Positions 49,870-63,400 of a DNA stretch of 64,000 nucleotides are shown here, in pieces. The notes under the pieces were generated by a model. The model did not search any database and had not been told where the DNA came from. It saw only the letters and a list, made by a program, of their open reading frames with translations. The position numbers and the translations under genes are program-made. Where the stretch lies: assembly GCA_031216445.1 (NCBI GenBank), contig CM062211.1, positions 1,066,001 through 1,130,000 of the forward strand. The letters run 5' to 3'. The DNA is from Lateolabrax maculatus (taxonomy: Eukaryota > Chordata > Actinopteri > Acropomatiformes > Lateolabracidae). Positions within the stretch are counted from its first letter, which is position 1. Each line of letters opens with the position of its first letter.

Positions 49870-51156
49870 AATTCCCTCACACTGTTACTAGGTTAAATAT
49901 GACCGAACAGGTTTGGTTCATTGTGGGCAGGGAAGCTCGGTGGAAACTACCTGAAGACCCACATTCACCACCCTCGCTGCAGAAAAACAGCACTTTTCCT
50001 TCGAGCTTTCTCAGTGTAATAATGAAGAAATACAACGTGACATCAAGACCCCCCCGACAGGAAGGATTTGTTCCAATCCCACAGTTTAGAGAAGGACTGA
50101 AACCATCCCCTTCTCTTCTTACTTTTGTTCCTTCTTTCCATCCTCCATATTCCTTAATTTCCTTATTTATTCCAGTCTTTCTTTTCCTGTAAACTAATTG
50201 TGTTTTGTATTAACTTTGCTTTTTTATGGTCACAAGCAATAACTTGTCACCAGTGTTCCTCATGTGTTACATATGTTATAAAGTCAAACCATGGTGTTCT
50301 TGACACCAGTGGAGGGATAGTTTATACTTAATTTTGATGTATTTTTCTAGATATATTTATTATTGTCTCTTCTGTTTGAAGTATTTTTTACTTATCTGTA
50401 AAGGCTGTTAAATTATACTAATTATTACATTATTACTTTACCTTTATCAGTAGAAATGACAACAACAAACAGTGTTCCCCACCCCACTTCCCTAGGCCTT
50501 TTCCTGTAACACAAAGACAAACATTACACTAGCAATACTGTATAACTAATCAAAGATGAATGTGTGACATAAATCCACAAAAACTGAAACAAAACATTGA
50601 TTCTAACATTCAAAAATGAAATAATAATCATATCATCATATTGTCACGACTTTTGATAACAGCAATCTACGGCAATGAAAGACCACATTTTCTGGTCTGC
50701 ATCATAACAGCATGACTCTGGGGCCCAGATCAACAGTCTACCCTAACCCCCCCTCACTGAACCCTCACTGACTCTTAATGACACGTATGAATGAGTGTTA
50801 GGGCTCCAGGTGCTGTATAAGGAGCGGGCATAATCATGTTAACTGGTTAGAGGCATTTCTTTGGACAGTCAAGTAGAACTCAGCTGCTCAGAGCAATTAT
50901 AACTAGTCCTACTATATGTCTTGTGTTTTTATGACTTTGGATTTCCCCTGCCGACACGTGACTCAATCAGAATACTTCAGCAACAGGCAGTGACATTCCC
51001 GTCTGTAAATGTACAGGCACAACAAAGGACGGATGCACATCTGACACTGATTCGGTGGAAACCATGGCCAACACCCCATCAGTACATTAACTGGAGAGCC
51101 AGTGTCCCACTACAAGGTGGGCAGGTCTGAAAGAGCTTTGCTGCCTAGCTTACACG

Positions 51157-51198
<42 letters not shown>

Positions 51199-51749
51199 GG
51201 ATGGGCAAAACAAAACCAAACAGAAACTGAAATGTCATTGTATTTGCTTTGTATTTTACTGTGGTTACTTACTAAATTAAAAAAGAAAGTAGACATTCTA
51301 AGCAACAGATTTATTCAAGTACTGTTGATAGCTCACAAATATCCACATACTGGATATGGAGATATGGAGTGGACTCCACTCTACACATGCAGTTGTATCA
51401 GTAATATTTGGCCTTAGTCTGTCTCAGTCTGTGAATGTACAGGTATCTTTACAGATACTGTAGAGAGGCTCAAAAAGGCCATCGGAGCACAGATCTTACT
51501 ATTATTATTATTACTGTATCTGGCAGGCCGGGGACAGGTCCATTGGACCTTTATGTGTAGGCCTGTCCTTTATCTTAGTCATGTGTCACTGAGTCACCCT
51601 GCTGACTTGCAGAGCTGCTTTTTTGTTTTGTTTTCTCTTAATACAATCTAAAAGAAAAGCTGTACATTGTTTATTACAAAAGGAAGTTTTTTCTTTTCTA
51701 CATTACATTTACTATACTCTCTCTATATATATATCTCTCTCAATTTAAT
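49870..51749. other. Intergenic DNA between b2m and tmbim4
   Basis: No supported gene. It contains an (AC)n microsatellite at about 51153-51196 and pyrimidine-rich patches near 50100-50190. Open frames are short and without family resemblance. Confidence 0.45.
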
Positions 51750-52240
51750 TAAATTCAATTCAATTGCTTTATTGGCATGAAAGTTACAAAAAAAATGCCC
51801 AAGCATCAAAGCACAGATTGATTAAAGAATACAAAAAACAAAACAACAAACAAACAAAAATAAAAAAAAACACCAATAGCAGTGCTATTAACAATAATAC
51901 AATTACGTATAAAATACACTAGAAATCAAAATATTTTGTGCATCTAGGTTCTGCTGCATGTCTTTCTTATTTGTTGCTTTTCATTGTCATTTAATTTTGT
52001 GAAGTTTGGTATCAATAAATCAAATCTCTAAAATATTATACTTTAATATTATTATATTTGTTACATTTCAAGAGGAAGTGCATCTCTGTCTCTACCTCAC
52101 CTGCTGTGCAGTGACCGCAGACTGTTTTCTCTGGTGGTAGCCACGACTCCTTCTGTCATCCTCTCTCTATGGCCAGGCTGTGGTCTTTATTTGGTCAGGA
52201 TTTGTCTCTGCTTTGCGTCTCTGATAGTAAAAATGTACTC
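51750..52240 (+). repeat. Dispersed repeat, longer copy related to 10318-10510
   Basis: It begins with AATTCAATTCAATTGCTTTATTGGCATGA. It then shares the CACCAATAGCAGT, CTATTAACAATAATACA, CTGCATGTCTTTCT and GAAGTTTGGTATCAATAAATC blocks with the cdnf upstream repeat. It continues through a conserved-looking tail (CAGTGACCGCAGACT, GGCCAGGCTGTGGTC). It is an interspersed element whose family I cannot name. Confidence 0.65.
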
Positions 52241-52564
52241 TGCCAGTTTATATTAATGGTTTATGTCTCTTTACAAAGAGACTGTAAGTGTTTTCAGAAA
52301 AGCTAAAAAACAAACATACACCATTAATCAAGACTGTATGTGAGTGAATTACACTCAAGGTCAAAACATATTGTTTATTTTCGAAGTAAATATTGGTCCC
52401 ATTTTTCACAAACAACATATCTTCCAAACATTCTGACTCAAACAAATTTTTTTCAGAAACAAATCAGGAGAAAAAACTTTGTCCGAGGCTCAGCAACACA
52501 CTCTCGAGAGATCTGGCAACATGTCGCTGTTGGTCGGTCTGGTTTCACTCAAGCCCCCAGGAAG

Positions 52565-53060
52565 TGCGCCACACTTTGAAGCCAGTTTGACATAGCGGCC
52601 AAACGGTGGAATTACAACTTCCGGGTCCGTCACGTGATGCCATTGGGCCCAAAAAGACTTTTTCCCATTGACTAACATTGAGAAAGAGACGTCTGTAACT
52701 CAGTGGATAATTTTTTTGAGGTACATCAACTACCCAGTTCTAACACTTGAATAGCCCTTATTTAAATCATTAGGTCCTAAAAGTTGTAAAGTTCACTAAC
52801 AGCTGAATCCAGAGTAACTTTATTCCGCCATTCATGTGAACGAGCCCGAGAGCGAGCGGCTGGGGGCGGGGCTTACGGAAACGCTAGTGCGCATGCTCTA
52901 TGGGCCCAACAGAGCGGGAAAATCTGTAAACTTCCGCATACTGAATACCCGGATGTTTGCTTCATGCGCCACTGAGCAACTTCCATAGGAATGAACGAGG
53001 CCCCGCCTCCAACACTGTGTCCAATTCTCTTCATACATCCATGGTTTCACTGCAGCGCTG
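52565..53060. repeat. GC-richer dispersed repeat upstream of tmbim4
   Basis: It includes CTTCCGGGTCCGTCACGTGATG, CCATTGGGCCCAAAAAGAC, TTTTTCCCATTGAC and GGGGGCGGGGCTTACGG. This combination looks like a repeat widespread in fish genomes. It has no coding potential I can support. Boundaries are approximate. Confidence 0.4.
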
Positions 53061-53375
53061 CCGACATCCCTTTCCAAACAGACATTTAAAAGCGTCTTAC
53101 ACACGAAACCATGAATTTAAAGTTATAACTGAAATAAAACGTGTGTTTCTGTGATTAATAGAACATCCACACGACGTTAACAACACTCCCAAACACCCCG
53201 CCCACTCAGGAGACAGGAAGTGTTCACCGTTTCACATCACTGGCGCAGCTCGGAATGCGCTGTCTGTACTTGTAGAGGATCTCTGGCCTACCGAGCAGCA
53301 GCTGTCTCTCCGCATCCTTCTGGTCTACATCGGCCGCCTGTGTTCGTCTGGCTGAGGAAACGTTGAAGTATCACG

Positions 53376-56300
53376 ATGAGTAGTGAACAGTACCCCAGGT
53401 CTTCTATTGAAGACGACTTTAACTATGGCACTAATGTGGCCACAGCTAGTGTCCAGATACGGATGGGTGAGTAATATCTGCACCTAGCCACGGCAGCTAG
53501 CGCTAGGCAACGTCACTGACCGCAGAAAACATGTAACGTCAGCTGTCGTTAGCAACCATCTATTACCATTTATTATTGTTTATTGAAACAGTGTCAGCGG
53601 TGTTAGCACTGATATATGATTTAAACGGTGTTGCTGTGAGAAACTTCACCTGGCGGTGTTGGCACCATCTGTACCCTTTTACTTTGTGTTAACGTTACCG
53701 AGCTGCTGACACTGGTCCCAACTCAGCACCCACACGACCGAGGCCCACCCAGGCTCACACACACCAGAGGGACTGTCCCTGCTCCAGAGTCAACCAGCTG
53801 CCACGTCTCAGGAGAAAGTGTCCCGGCGAGGGTCCAGCCTCTGTAATGCTGTCTCTCCTCCTCTGTCCTCGTCCCTTAGATTTCCTGAGGAAGGTGTACA
53901 CCCTGCTGAGCCTGCAGATCATCCTCACCACAGCCACCTCCGCCCTCTTCATGTTCTCTCAGACCATCAAGGATTTTGTCCACAGCAGGTGATGATGGTC
54001 TCACCCACTTAACACTGAAATAAAGCCCATAAAGAAACACTCCCACAAACTTGTCTGGCTGTGCTGTCCTGCATCTGCCTTCAGTATATTTGCACTTTTT
54101 TTCTTGTGCACTTCAGGGAATATCATTGTTTATATCATGTTTATTCATTTAAATAATGTATTTTATTGCAAATGAACTCTTCATATGTTAACTGTTAATA
54201 ATCATATGACATTATTTTAATACATACTTAGGTTAATAAAAGCATCAGGACCTAATATTTTGTGAAATTTATAATAATGCTTTTGTTCAAAAAACCTTTT
54301 GTTTTCAAGCTAGACACTTACAATACCCTCTAAAACAGACTCTGGAAATGTTGGTTGTGAACATCTTTTATGAATATTATAAGTGTTGGCCATATTGTCT
54401 GACTGAAGTCTGGTTTCCTCCTCAGTCCTTCTGTGGTTTTGGTTTCGGCTCTGGGCTCCCTGGTGCTCCTTCTGGCCCTGGCCATGTACAGACACCAGCA
54501 TCCAGTCAACCTCTACCTGCTGCTCACGTTTGTAAGCCTTTGTTGTTTCCAGTCTGTTGTTTTATCCCACTGGCTCAGTGTTTGGGGATCCTTCACTGTA
54601 AGACTTGTCATTTAACATTCACAATTTATCTCCATGTTCATCTGTGTTGTTTTCAGACTCTGCTGGAGGCAGTGTCTGTGGCAACAGCTTGTAAGTCATT
54701 TTTAAAAGAGTCCGTCAGTTACTGTCCTCTGAGCCTGTTGGCAGACTGTCCTGACTGCTGAGGTTTTCTCTCCACAGTGACCTTCTACGAATACTCCACG
54801 GTACTGCAAGCCTTGTTCCTGACCTGTGCTGTGTTTGCCGGACTGACAGCCTACACCTTCCAGTCCAAGAGAGACTTCAGCAAAATGGGAGCAGGGTGCG
54901 TGTGTCATGGCTGCTGCTCACTGCTAATGCCCAGTTCATTCTAGATGATTGTAACCCTAATTTCCCGCTCGCCGGCAGTTTTCGGCACACAATTGAGATG
55001 CACTGATTTGCAGTTATGACTGCAGCTCACAAACATTAATGTCATTAATGAGAAAAATACGAATTACATTCTCTAAAACGTACTACACAGCAGCATAACT
55101 TTATTAATTATTTAAATCTCCAGAAAGGCAGACAGGATCAGTCAGGATCTAATGTTCTGTGTTCTTCTACACACACAGCAGCCTCCTCCTGATAGATCCT
55201 GAGCTCCTTTCTAAACTAAAAGTTTAATTCTGTTTCCCCTGAAGAGTTTCCTCTGTCCTCAGTTTAGAACTACAGTTTTTAGTTTTCTTAAATGTCCCAC
55301 CACATTTGCTGCAGTGACATTAATCTTAACATTTTGGAAGGAAAAAATCCTGTCCATTATATGGTATCGCATCTTGTGTCCCTGGTCAGTCATGTAATGC
55401 GGAGACCACAATGAATCCAAGATTCCAGATTACAAGGCAGAAACTTGTATTTGTGTACTGTGAACAGCACAGCAATCTGACCACTTTGAAAGTCATGTAG
55501 TGTGACAGCTACTTAACAGTCTGCACAGTGTCAAGAGGGCAGCCACTATCAGACTCATAGTATTTGCTCTGCTCTGTCTACACAGACTGTTCGCCTGCCT
55601 GTGGATCCTCATCATTGCAAGCTTCATGAGGGTAAGTGGAACTGCCTGACATGAATGTGTCTATTTCATATGAAACCCCCCGTCAGAGGGAGCGAAAGAG
55701 AGAGCGAGGTAAAAACAAGTAGAGAATGGATTGTTAAGTAATCACAGGGACATTTTGTATCCTCCATCTCATTTATTGTGAGGTAACCAGCAGAAGCCAT
55801 GGTAATCTACCGGGTCTACGTTCTTCCTTGTTCGGGTGACACAGCACCTGACCATATGATGTCGCATTAAGCCAAGTTCAACTTATTTTGGCATATAACT
55901 CGTTTTTTTTGCCAGATCCTTCTGCATCATGGCTCCCGGGACATCAACTAAATGGCCCACTTGAAATAAATGTGGAGCTGACAAAAAGAGAAAGAGAAAG
56001 AGAAAGTAAGAAACAGAAAGTAAAAATTGGTAAACAAATATAGCAATAAAGAAAGAAGAAACAAAGACCTAATGTAAGAGAAAAGTGACGACAATTCTTC
56101 ATCACATTTTTGGCAGAATAAGTCTTAAACTGTACTAACATGTATTGAAGTGTTTTATTTCATTAACCACGTCATTATCCTGCTCATATCATAGCCACCT
56201 GCCAGAGAGCAGGACAGAAGTCTGATGAATAATGTCTGTCAGGAGAATTGTACAGTAAAGCGTATATAATACAAGCAGCATGCATGTCAGTCAACAGGTT

Positions 56301-56702
56301 GTGTTGGGAAAAGATACATTGGCTCAGGTTGAAACATGTTTCACATTTTTGCAGTGACGCTGACTTGTATGATTCCTCTTCGTGGGTGTGTCCAGACAGA
56401 TAGTACCTGTACACCCAAAAACCAGACACACCACACACACAGTCAGTATGGGTTGTTGTAGTGATCGTTCATATTGGTCTCTGGTCTGTCTGCAGTTCTT
56501 CTTCGACAGTGACAGCACAGAGCTGGTCCTGGCTGGAGCTGGGGCCCTGGTGTTCTGCGGTTTCATCATCTTTGACACCCACCTGCTGATGAAGAAGCTC
56601 TCCCCTGAGGAGCACATCCTGGCCTCCATCAACCTCTACCTTGACATCGTCAACCTCTTCCTGCACATCCTGCGTCTCCTGGACTCCATGAAGAAGCACT
56701 GA
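53376..56702 (+). CDS. tmbim4: Transmembrane BAX inhibitor motif protein 4, 7 coding exons
   Basis: Multi-pass membrane protein of the Bax inhibitor-1/Lifeguard family (LFG4, Golgi anti-apoptotic protein) that tunes Ca2+ release and cell death. Coding exons: 53376-53466, 53880-53988, 54426-54531, 54657-54690, 54778-54895, 55586-55631, 56496-56702; the frame closes to 236 aa (human 238). After an acidic cytosolic N-terminus (SIEDDFNYG) there are seven hydrophobic segments. Family motifs include FLRKVYTLLSLQI in the first, YEYSTVLQALFLT in the middle, and FIIFDTHLLMKKLSPEEHI..ASINLYLDIVNLFL..L near the end, where the conserved acidic pore-type residues lie. The start at 53376 is the first ATG in frame and fits the family. 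irak3 is its neighbour in human too. Confidence 0.96.
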
Positions 56703-56833
56703 GGGCTGCAGTAGCTTGTTTTCAGTCCTAACTGCCTCACTGGAAACCCAGGGATATGACTCTGCTGTGATCAGGTGTTCGCGTGAGTCTTACTGTCCTG
56801 AAGTTCACCAAAAAATTAATTTTATGTATCATG

Positions 56834-56839
56834 AATAAA
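56834..56839 (+). terminator. tmbim4: Polyadenylation signal of tmbim4
   Basis: A canonical AATAAA lies about 130 bases after the tmbim4 stop codon. Confidence 0.55.
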
Positions 56840-59719
56840 TAACCTGTCTGCTCAGTGAACTCTCTAAACAGGCAGCTGAACTACATCCTTATGTTTGTTA
56901 CTTTTTGGAACTGATTGTACTTTGAATTAATTTAAGAAGATTTATATGAAGTAATTTCTGTTTATTCTGAAACCCAAAATCTATCCCTGATATAATGAGA
57001 CAGCTGAAAGGTGCGCTACATGATTTGATACAGAGCCCACTAGCACCTCCAACTGGCCCAATTGCAGTTCACCCTGTGTTTTCTGTCCTGTCCTTCCTAG
57101 TTTTTTTTAAGGGCAGAATAATCCACATTTGGAGTTTCTCTATGCCAGTGTTCAAGTGAGTATTTCTGGCGGGGCGGTGTGTGTGAGACTGAGTCCAGTA
57201 CCCACTGAGTCAAACTAAATTACAGTGGAGCTCTATGGCACAGAGTAATCACATATGTCAGGCTAGGGTTTGATCTTTCCATGGAATTTGTTGACTATAA
57301 AATTAATATATTATCTCATGAGCCTTATCCTTTCAAATATTTAGATTATTATATTGTATTATATTATATTGTATTATATTGCCCAGCTTCTCCAGTTTGC
57401 TGCACAGAGCTCTGGACTGATGATGCACACATGGAGTGGCCTGGTTTTGTGCGCATAAAAACCAAACACAGTTGAGATTCAAACATCACCAGTGAGCTGG
57501 TAGGGCATTGTGTGTTATGAGGCAGTAGTGGACGCTGTAACAAATTTAGGGAGTACCTTTTTCAATGTATATTTTTCCAACGACATGTCTCCGTAGAGTT
57601 TCAGATCTATCCTTCCACTAATTTAGTCTCAAACCGAATTTATCGCTGAATGTTTTCAATGTAAAAAAATGAGTAGTTTATATTCTGTGTAAGTATCTTC
57701 ACACCCTCTAATGTTCCACACAGCTGTTAATGACGTGCAATAGCAAGAAGATGACACATTGTTAATTTTAATCAAGTTTAAGTGCATGCCTGGGTTTATT
57801 CATTTTATTTTATTATGTGATTGTACATATTTGTTTGGTGTAAATGTAACAGCGTACAGTGTGTGGGATCATGAGCTGAAACTCTGTGAAACATGAAGTA
57901 CTGAAGTTAGTGAAGAGATGAATCTGAAGGCTTTAGAGACACACTATGTGATTGTATCCTCTCAGTAATGTCAAGCATCATCAGGCTGTGGGTGAATGTT
58001 ATGAATGATTTAATAAATAAAAGTTGAAAAAATAAAATGGAATAAAAGGACCAAATGCAACTTGAGCATGTCTGAAGTGATATGAATTTGACTCTTGGTT
58101 TGTACTGGACCAACAGCAGATTTATGTCTTTCTCGCATTAGGTATGTTTTGTTGATGATGATTCTGATTAATTGCTGACCCCCTTTTGCTGTCTAACTGC
58201 TGTAAACTCTGCTGTCAAACATTCTTTATGGAGCTGTCGCAGCCGTGTGGAAATGAAAATCACCATAGTTTCCAAATGGATTGTTCAAATGACATTGTTA
58301 TCTGAATTATAACTTTTGTCTCACCATCCTGAAATAATTTGCAGCCTTAAAATATGAAATACTGACTTATTGAATTTTTGTTTTTATTGGATATTTAGCT
58401 TTTTATTTGTACTTAATTTAGATCGGTTTCGTAGAGATTATTTACATTAAATTACATCCAAGTCCGAGGGAGGAAGGGGATACCTTTTCTAAGAATGAGT
58501 GTGTTACTAATACAGCACTGTAGAGCGCTCCTTTCACATGCAGAGAAGATGAGTGTTTCCTATTCATTTACTAATAAGGCAGTCAGACGGGGCCTGGAGG
58601 TGTGACAGAAGGATTTATCAGTGAGTTCCACAGCTCTCTTCACAGTGGGGTATTTCTACACTGTGACTGACAGTGGCTGAATGGAACTATCTTTACCCAA
58701 CATAACACTAATATTGTCAAATGTTTAGTGTATCTAAATGAAAGCTTAATTACAAAAATACTCTGTTGTTTTGAAACTGCGATGGTTAACAGCCCAATTC
58801 AAAAAAACATACATTAGACAGCACCCCCACTTTATTCAGGCATCTCTCATCCAGAGATTTATATCGTGTTACACTTTGAATTCTGGTCAACTGAGTGATC
58901 AAAACCTTGTGTTGTATCTTTCTATACATCAAGTCTTTAGACACGGCACCAGCCTTCATGACGACAGTGGAATTACTCCTGACACCTTTCCTCTCGTCTT
59001 ACTTACTTTCTGAAAAATGTCTGGTTGTTAAAGTATAAGTAATAATTTTCAAAAAGTATCTTGATGAGGACGAAGCCATTAAACATTTGAAAACAATCTA
59101 TCTTAATCTATTATTAATGTATGTGGTCTGAATTCCCCTCTTTGAAAATGTACAATAGTCAAATTCAAGTTGTGGAATTTCTAAAACTTAGTTTCCAGTA
59201 TATATAGTCTACAGTCTATTTGTAGGGTTCAGAAATTTAGAAAAAGATCGCCCAATAGCAAAAATCTATACTTAAATTGCTCAATTTCAATAAACGCAAA
59301 CCAAATCTAATAATTCAAGTCAGGTCAAAAAATCTGATCCTTGGTTTGGCCAAATTCACACAGTACAATTCAGGATGTGAAATTTAGATCTGAACACCAG
59401 GGATAAGCAGTTGAACCTGAATGGAAACCCTGTTCACAGTGCTTCGGCATGTGGACAAATCCAAGATTTCCAATCTGAATAGCTCTGGGAAAAGCCATCT
59501 GGAGACATCTGGACTATGCGTCTTCAATCTTATTGTCTGAATTAAACCAGGGCAATTTCAGTAACCAGATCTTTTGACTTTACTTGAATTTCTTTTATCT
59601 GATTTGAGTTGATTGAATTTGAGCATTTTTAATATAGATTATGAATATTGACAAAATAAATATTTAAGAATACGGTGCAGCATGCATTTACTTAAATCAT
59701 TTTGAAGAACTCCTGAAGC
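56840..59719. other. Intergenic DNA between tmbim4 and lemd3
   Basis: No supported gene. AT-rich, with a short TATTATATTG repeat near 57345-57380. Further AATAAA signals near 58014 could serve a longer tmbim4 transcript. Confidence 0.45.
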
Positions 59720-60400
59720 AGACTAATTGTATGAACACGTCTTATTATTATTAAGTTTAACATACTGAATGTAACTTCCAAATTCAATAATAAATAACTC
59801 AATACATTGGAGAGGTTTAGAAGATTTGGATTTATGGAGATTAACATATTTTCTGGTTCTGGTTTTATTAATATAAGATAATATCCTTGTCTTCCATTTT
59901 AAGTGTGCGGTTTGTTTGATGCGGGAAATAATCATCCAGTCTATATCAATATTTATAAAATTGTGTTGTATTGTCTCTTCTTCATCTTTACAAAAAATCA
60001 CATTTGTTGATGACATCTATAAATCTTGAGACGTAAGAGTTAGTGGGATCTATGTTATGCACTGTATTTTGTAGTGTAGGCTACGTCTCTTCATTTGTTG
60101 GGAATAACACATTGGTATTGAAGAAGATGAGAGTTCCTCACTCTTTCCACCTGGAATAATTTTCCTTTAATTAAATTATAAATTATTACATTATTAATTG
60201 ATGAAATTAAATTATTCTTTGTTTATTGGTACATTTTGGGCTTTGAATATCCATTCCATTTACGAAGAAGGTAAATTCCGATTTTTGCATCAATTCTTTA
60301 TTCTTTATAATAACAGAGTTTGAGCCACAGATGGTTTGAGAGGTTTCGTTTATACACAGTTTCTTGTTGGCTTTGAACGCAGCACAGTTGGTCTTCTGCC
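59720..60400 (-). pseudogene. Decayed L1-like LINE ORF2 C-terminal fragment
   Basis: Minus-strand frames resemble the last part of an L1/Tx1-type ORF2. FCKDEEETIQHNF (about 59940-59995) is like the cysteine-containing EE.I.HLF block, followed by W, and later KSSKPLQCIELFIIEF. A second frame upstream (60207-60400) has SQTICGSNSVIIKNKEL. The frames are broken and no RT core remains. Family assignment is tentative. It ends within about 60 bases of the lemd3 start. Confidence 0.45.
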
Positions 60401-60460
60401 ACTTCACCCATACGTCATTTCCGCTACACAACCTTCTCCGTCGAATGGGTTTTGTCCAAG
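60401..60460 (+). promoter_or_regulatory. lemd3: Immediate upstream region of lemd3
   Basis: A TACGTCA half-CRE (60411-60417) and TTCCGCTACAC lie just before the start codon. An out-of-frame ATG at 60445 overlaps the main start and could act as a short upstream frame if transcription begins before it. No TATA box is seen. Confidence 0.4.
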
Positions 60461-63400
60461 ATGGCGTCCACGCAGTTAACAGATGAGGAGCTTTTCTCCG
60501 AATTAAAGCACTTTGGTTTCACTCCAGGTCCGGTTACCGAAAACACTCGCCCGGTATATTTGAAGAAATTGAAGAAGTTTCGCGAAGAGCAACAGCAACG
60601 GGGCTCCAGACCCGGTAAAACCCGTAGCAGTGGTGCAATCAACAGCACCACTGGCGGCGGCAACACGGCGGGATCCAGGCCAGCCAGCCATGACGTCACG
60701 CACCTGAGCTCTAACAGGAGACCGGGCCGGAAGTCCTCCGTCCTCGGCTTCAGCTCCGACGAGTCTGACGCTGAAACTCCACTGAAAAGAAAGGGCCTAG
60801 GTCACAGCGGCAGGGCAGACCGAAGCTCTGCGTTTCAACATCCACCGAAGACAAGGCCCGTTACAGCACCGAGTGTGGCTAACAAGCGTGAGTATGGCGC
60901 TACGAGTACGGTGAATAGCAACAATTCTTCCCCCGGTCCGGACGGACAGAGAAGTGTCTCGCTGGGCTGGGGAGTTCGTGCCAGATCCAGCCCCGAGGCG
61001 GAAGGGAGGGATTACGACGAATCGGGGGACGAGGACGATTATGAGGGGGAAACGGAGAAGAACTCTTTCTCTTTAAATGGCTGTGGGGCGTCTCACTTAA
61101 ACACTAGCAAGCTAGCCGGGGATTACTCAGACTCGGACGAGGAGGAGGTTGGCGGCCTTGGTGCCGTAGACCGACAGCGAGACCGGTTGGAGCCTAGACG
61201 GAGCCACTCGAAAGCGGCGTTCCCTTCCCACGGAGTCGGCCGAGGGTCTCAGGCGGGAAGGGCAGCCAGGGAGGGTAACCCACCGGAGGGTTTTAACATG
61301 GTGGGAAGCCGGAGAGAGGAAGGTGGGGGGAACGAAGTGAAGAGAGGGGAATCGGACTCATCAGGAAGCTTGCGCGGCCACAACTTTCCCAGGAAGTCCA
61401 TCTACGTGTCCCTCAGCGAGAAGGACGGAGGGGAGGCCGGCAAAAACAACCACGTCGACGGCGATCACGAAGCCTCCAGAAGCAGCGGCACAAGTAGGTT
61501 CAGCATTGGGTTGAGACCGCGCTTCTCCAACTACAGCAGCCTGTCCCAGACCTACAGGGGCAACCACTCCAACCACACCGCCCCCAACCACTCATACAGC
61601 CAGGCGGTGCTGAAGCAGAAGCTGTCTGTCCCGGAGGATGAGCTACTCCAGCAGTTCAAAAGGGAAGAGGTGGCCACCTCTGGTAGCTTCAGCGCCCACT
61701 ACCTGTCCATGTTCCTGCTCACGGCTGCCTGCCTCTTCTTTCTGCTGCTGGGCCTTATGTACCTGAGGATGAGGGGCTCTGGGTCCTCCGAGGATGGAGT
61801 CAGTGAGTATTTGAGAAGATATGCTGAAGTTTCTCAATTGTTTATCCCCACAGAGTGTGAAATCTATCTAGCCAGTGTTAAAGAATTGGTAGAATTGTAT
61901 CTCCGTAAGGCAAGGTAATGGGGTTGTTTGTATGTTTATTTTTACAATTTGGCACCCCTCTACAGTGATTGTTTGACACAAACTGAGAGAAAACATGATG
62001 TGCTTCTTGTAAACATCTGCTGAACACACCATTATGGCAAAAAACAACAACATTTTCTTTTTTTGGTGTGAGGTGTGTGATTTTTTTTTTTTTTTAAAAA
62101 TTGCAAAAATACTAAAACAAAACACTTATGCAAAAAATACAAAGACTATTAACAGACTATCCCATACAGTTATGAACTAACTAAGCAGTGCCCAGCCATC
62201 CACTGTATTTATATAGATAAGAATCTGCTCCTACTGCTTGTGTTCCTCGACAAGACACCAGCCTAATGTTCCAGGCAGCCGGTTAGTAAGTGCTAGCTAC
62301 CCTACTATATAGTATGGACAGACTGAACAAAGTGGAATCTACACACTGTTCAGCCGACTCCCATGGCACACATGTTGTAACCAGTGACCGTGTCTTGTCA
62401 GCCGGTGCAGACCTAGGGCACAGATCAGTGTGCCCAGTCCTGTTTTCAATCCCCCCTCCTGGGGTGCCATCCCTAGATTTGCTTTATAACAGCCAGAGCC
62501 AGGGAGCCATCTGACAGGAAAGTAATCTAGTGTATAACCAATAGTATAGTTCTTCACTGTGTTATGTACTCCATACAGTACAATTCAGTTATGAATGAAT
62601 TTTGCATCTGTTATTATGGTGAATGTAGTGAGATGGCAATGCTCCAAGTGCCTGACTGGTTTCAAGAGTTGAGTTTTTATGTACAGACACTGACTCACAT
62701 GTTAAATGATGGCTTAACTACACTCACATTCCACAGTCTCCAAACGTGCCATCTTATTATTGTAAAAAACCAAGTTTTCCTTCTACTAATCCAGCTTGTG
62801 CCTTTACTTGTGTGGTGTGTGAGGTTTACAGTGGGGTTTTAGTGAGAATGCTGCTGTTTCTGTCTCCTGACTATATCTTTCTCCTTTGTTGCAGTTAAGA
62901 GCCACCCTTTTGGCAGCGAGTTTGATGCTTCTTATGTAAGTATAAAATATACTCTGACACCTTCTTTTATTTCTGTGTACAGCAATGTTGTGTAGCAGTG
63001 TTTTTGTTTAATATGTAGTGCACAGGAAGTGCAATGTGTACACTTAACCTGGATTTAAATTGGAAGCATAATGGATGCAAGCAGTGAACACTGCTCAAGT
63101 GCTGCCATGGTAATGAATTGAGCTTGGTCTCCTGGTCATGCTGAGATGAACTGTCCCATAGGCAGCGCTGCCCTTAAAGCTTCTGATCTCTGTTGTGATG
63201 TGCACATTGCCTTGAATGCTAGAGAGTACCAATTGTGAGTTTTGTCTACCTCAGCCTGCTAGTTTTGCAGTGCAACACTCCGATAACACAGCTGGCCTCT
63301 ACAGTGCAGCATTCCGCTGCATATGCCAGTGAAAAATGATTTGGACGCACCAGTGAATGACTCTGGGTTCAGACACTGAGGTTGGCAAAATGCACAGATT

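Noticed and set aside
60452..60460. Longer start of lemd3 three codons upstream
   Set aside because: The codon is TTG, not ATG. The family protein starts at MAS, at 60461.
61803..61918. Continuation of the first lemd3 exon as open frame to a stop at 61918
   Set aside because: A strong GTGAGT donor at 61803 joins in phase to a conserved next exon (62895-62935). The readthrough residues have no match to the family.
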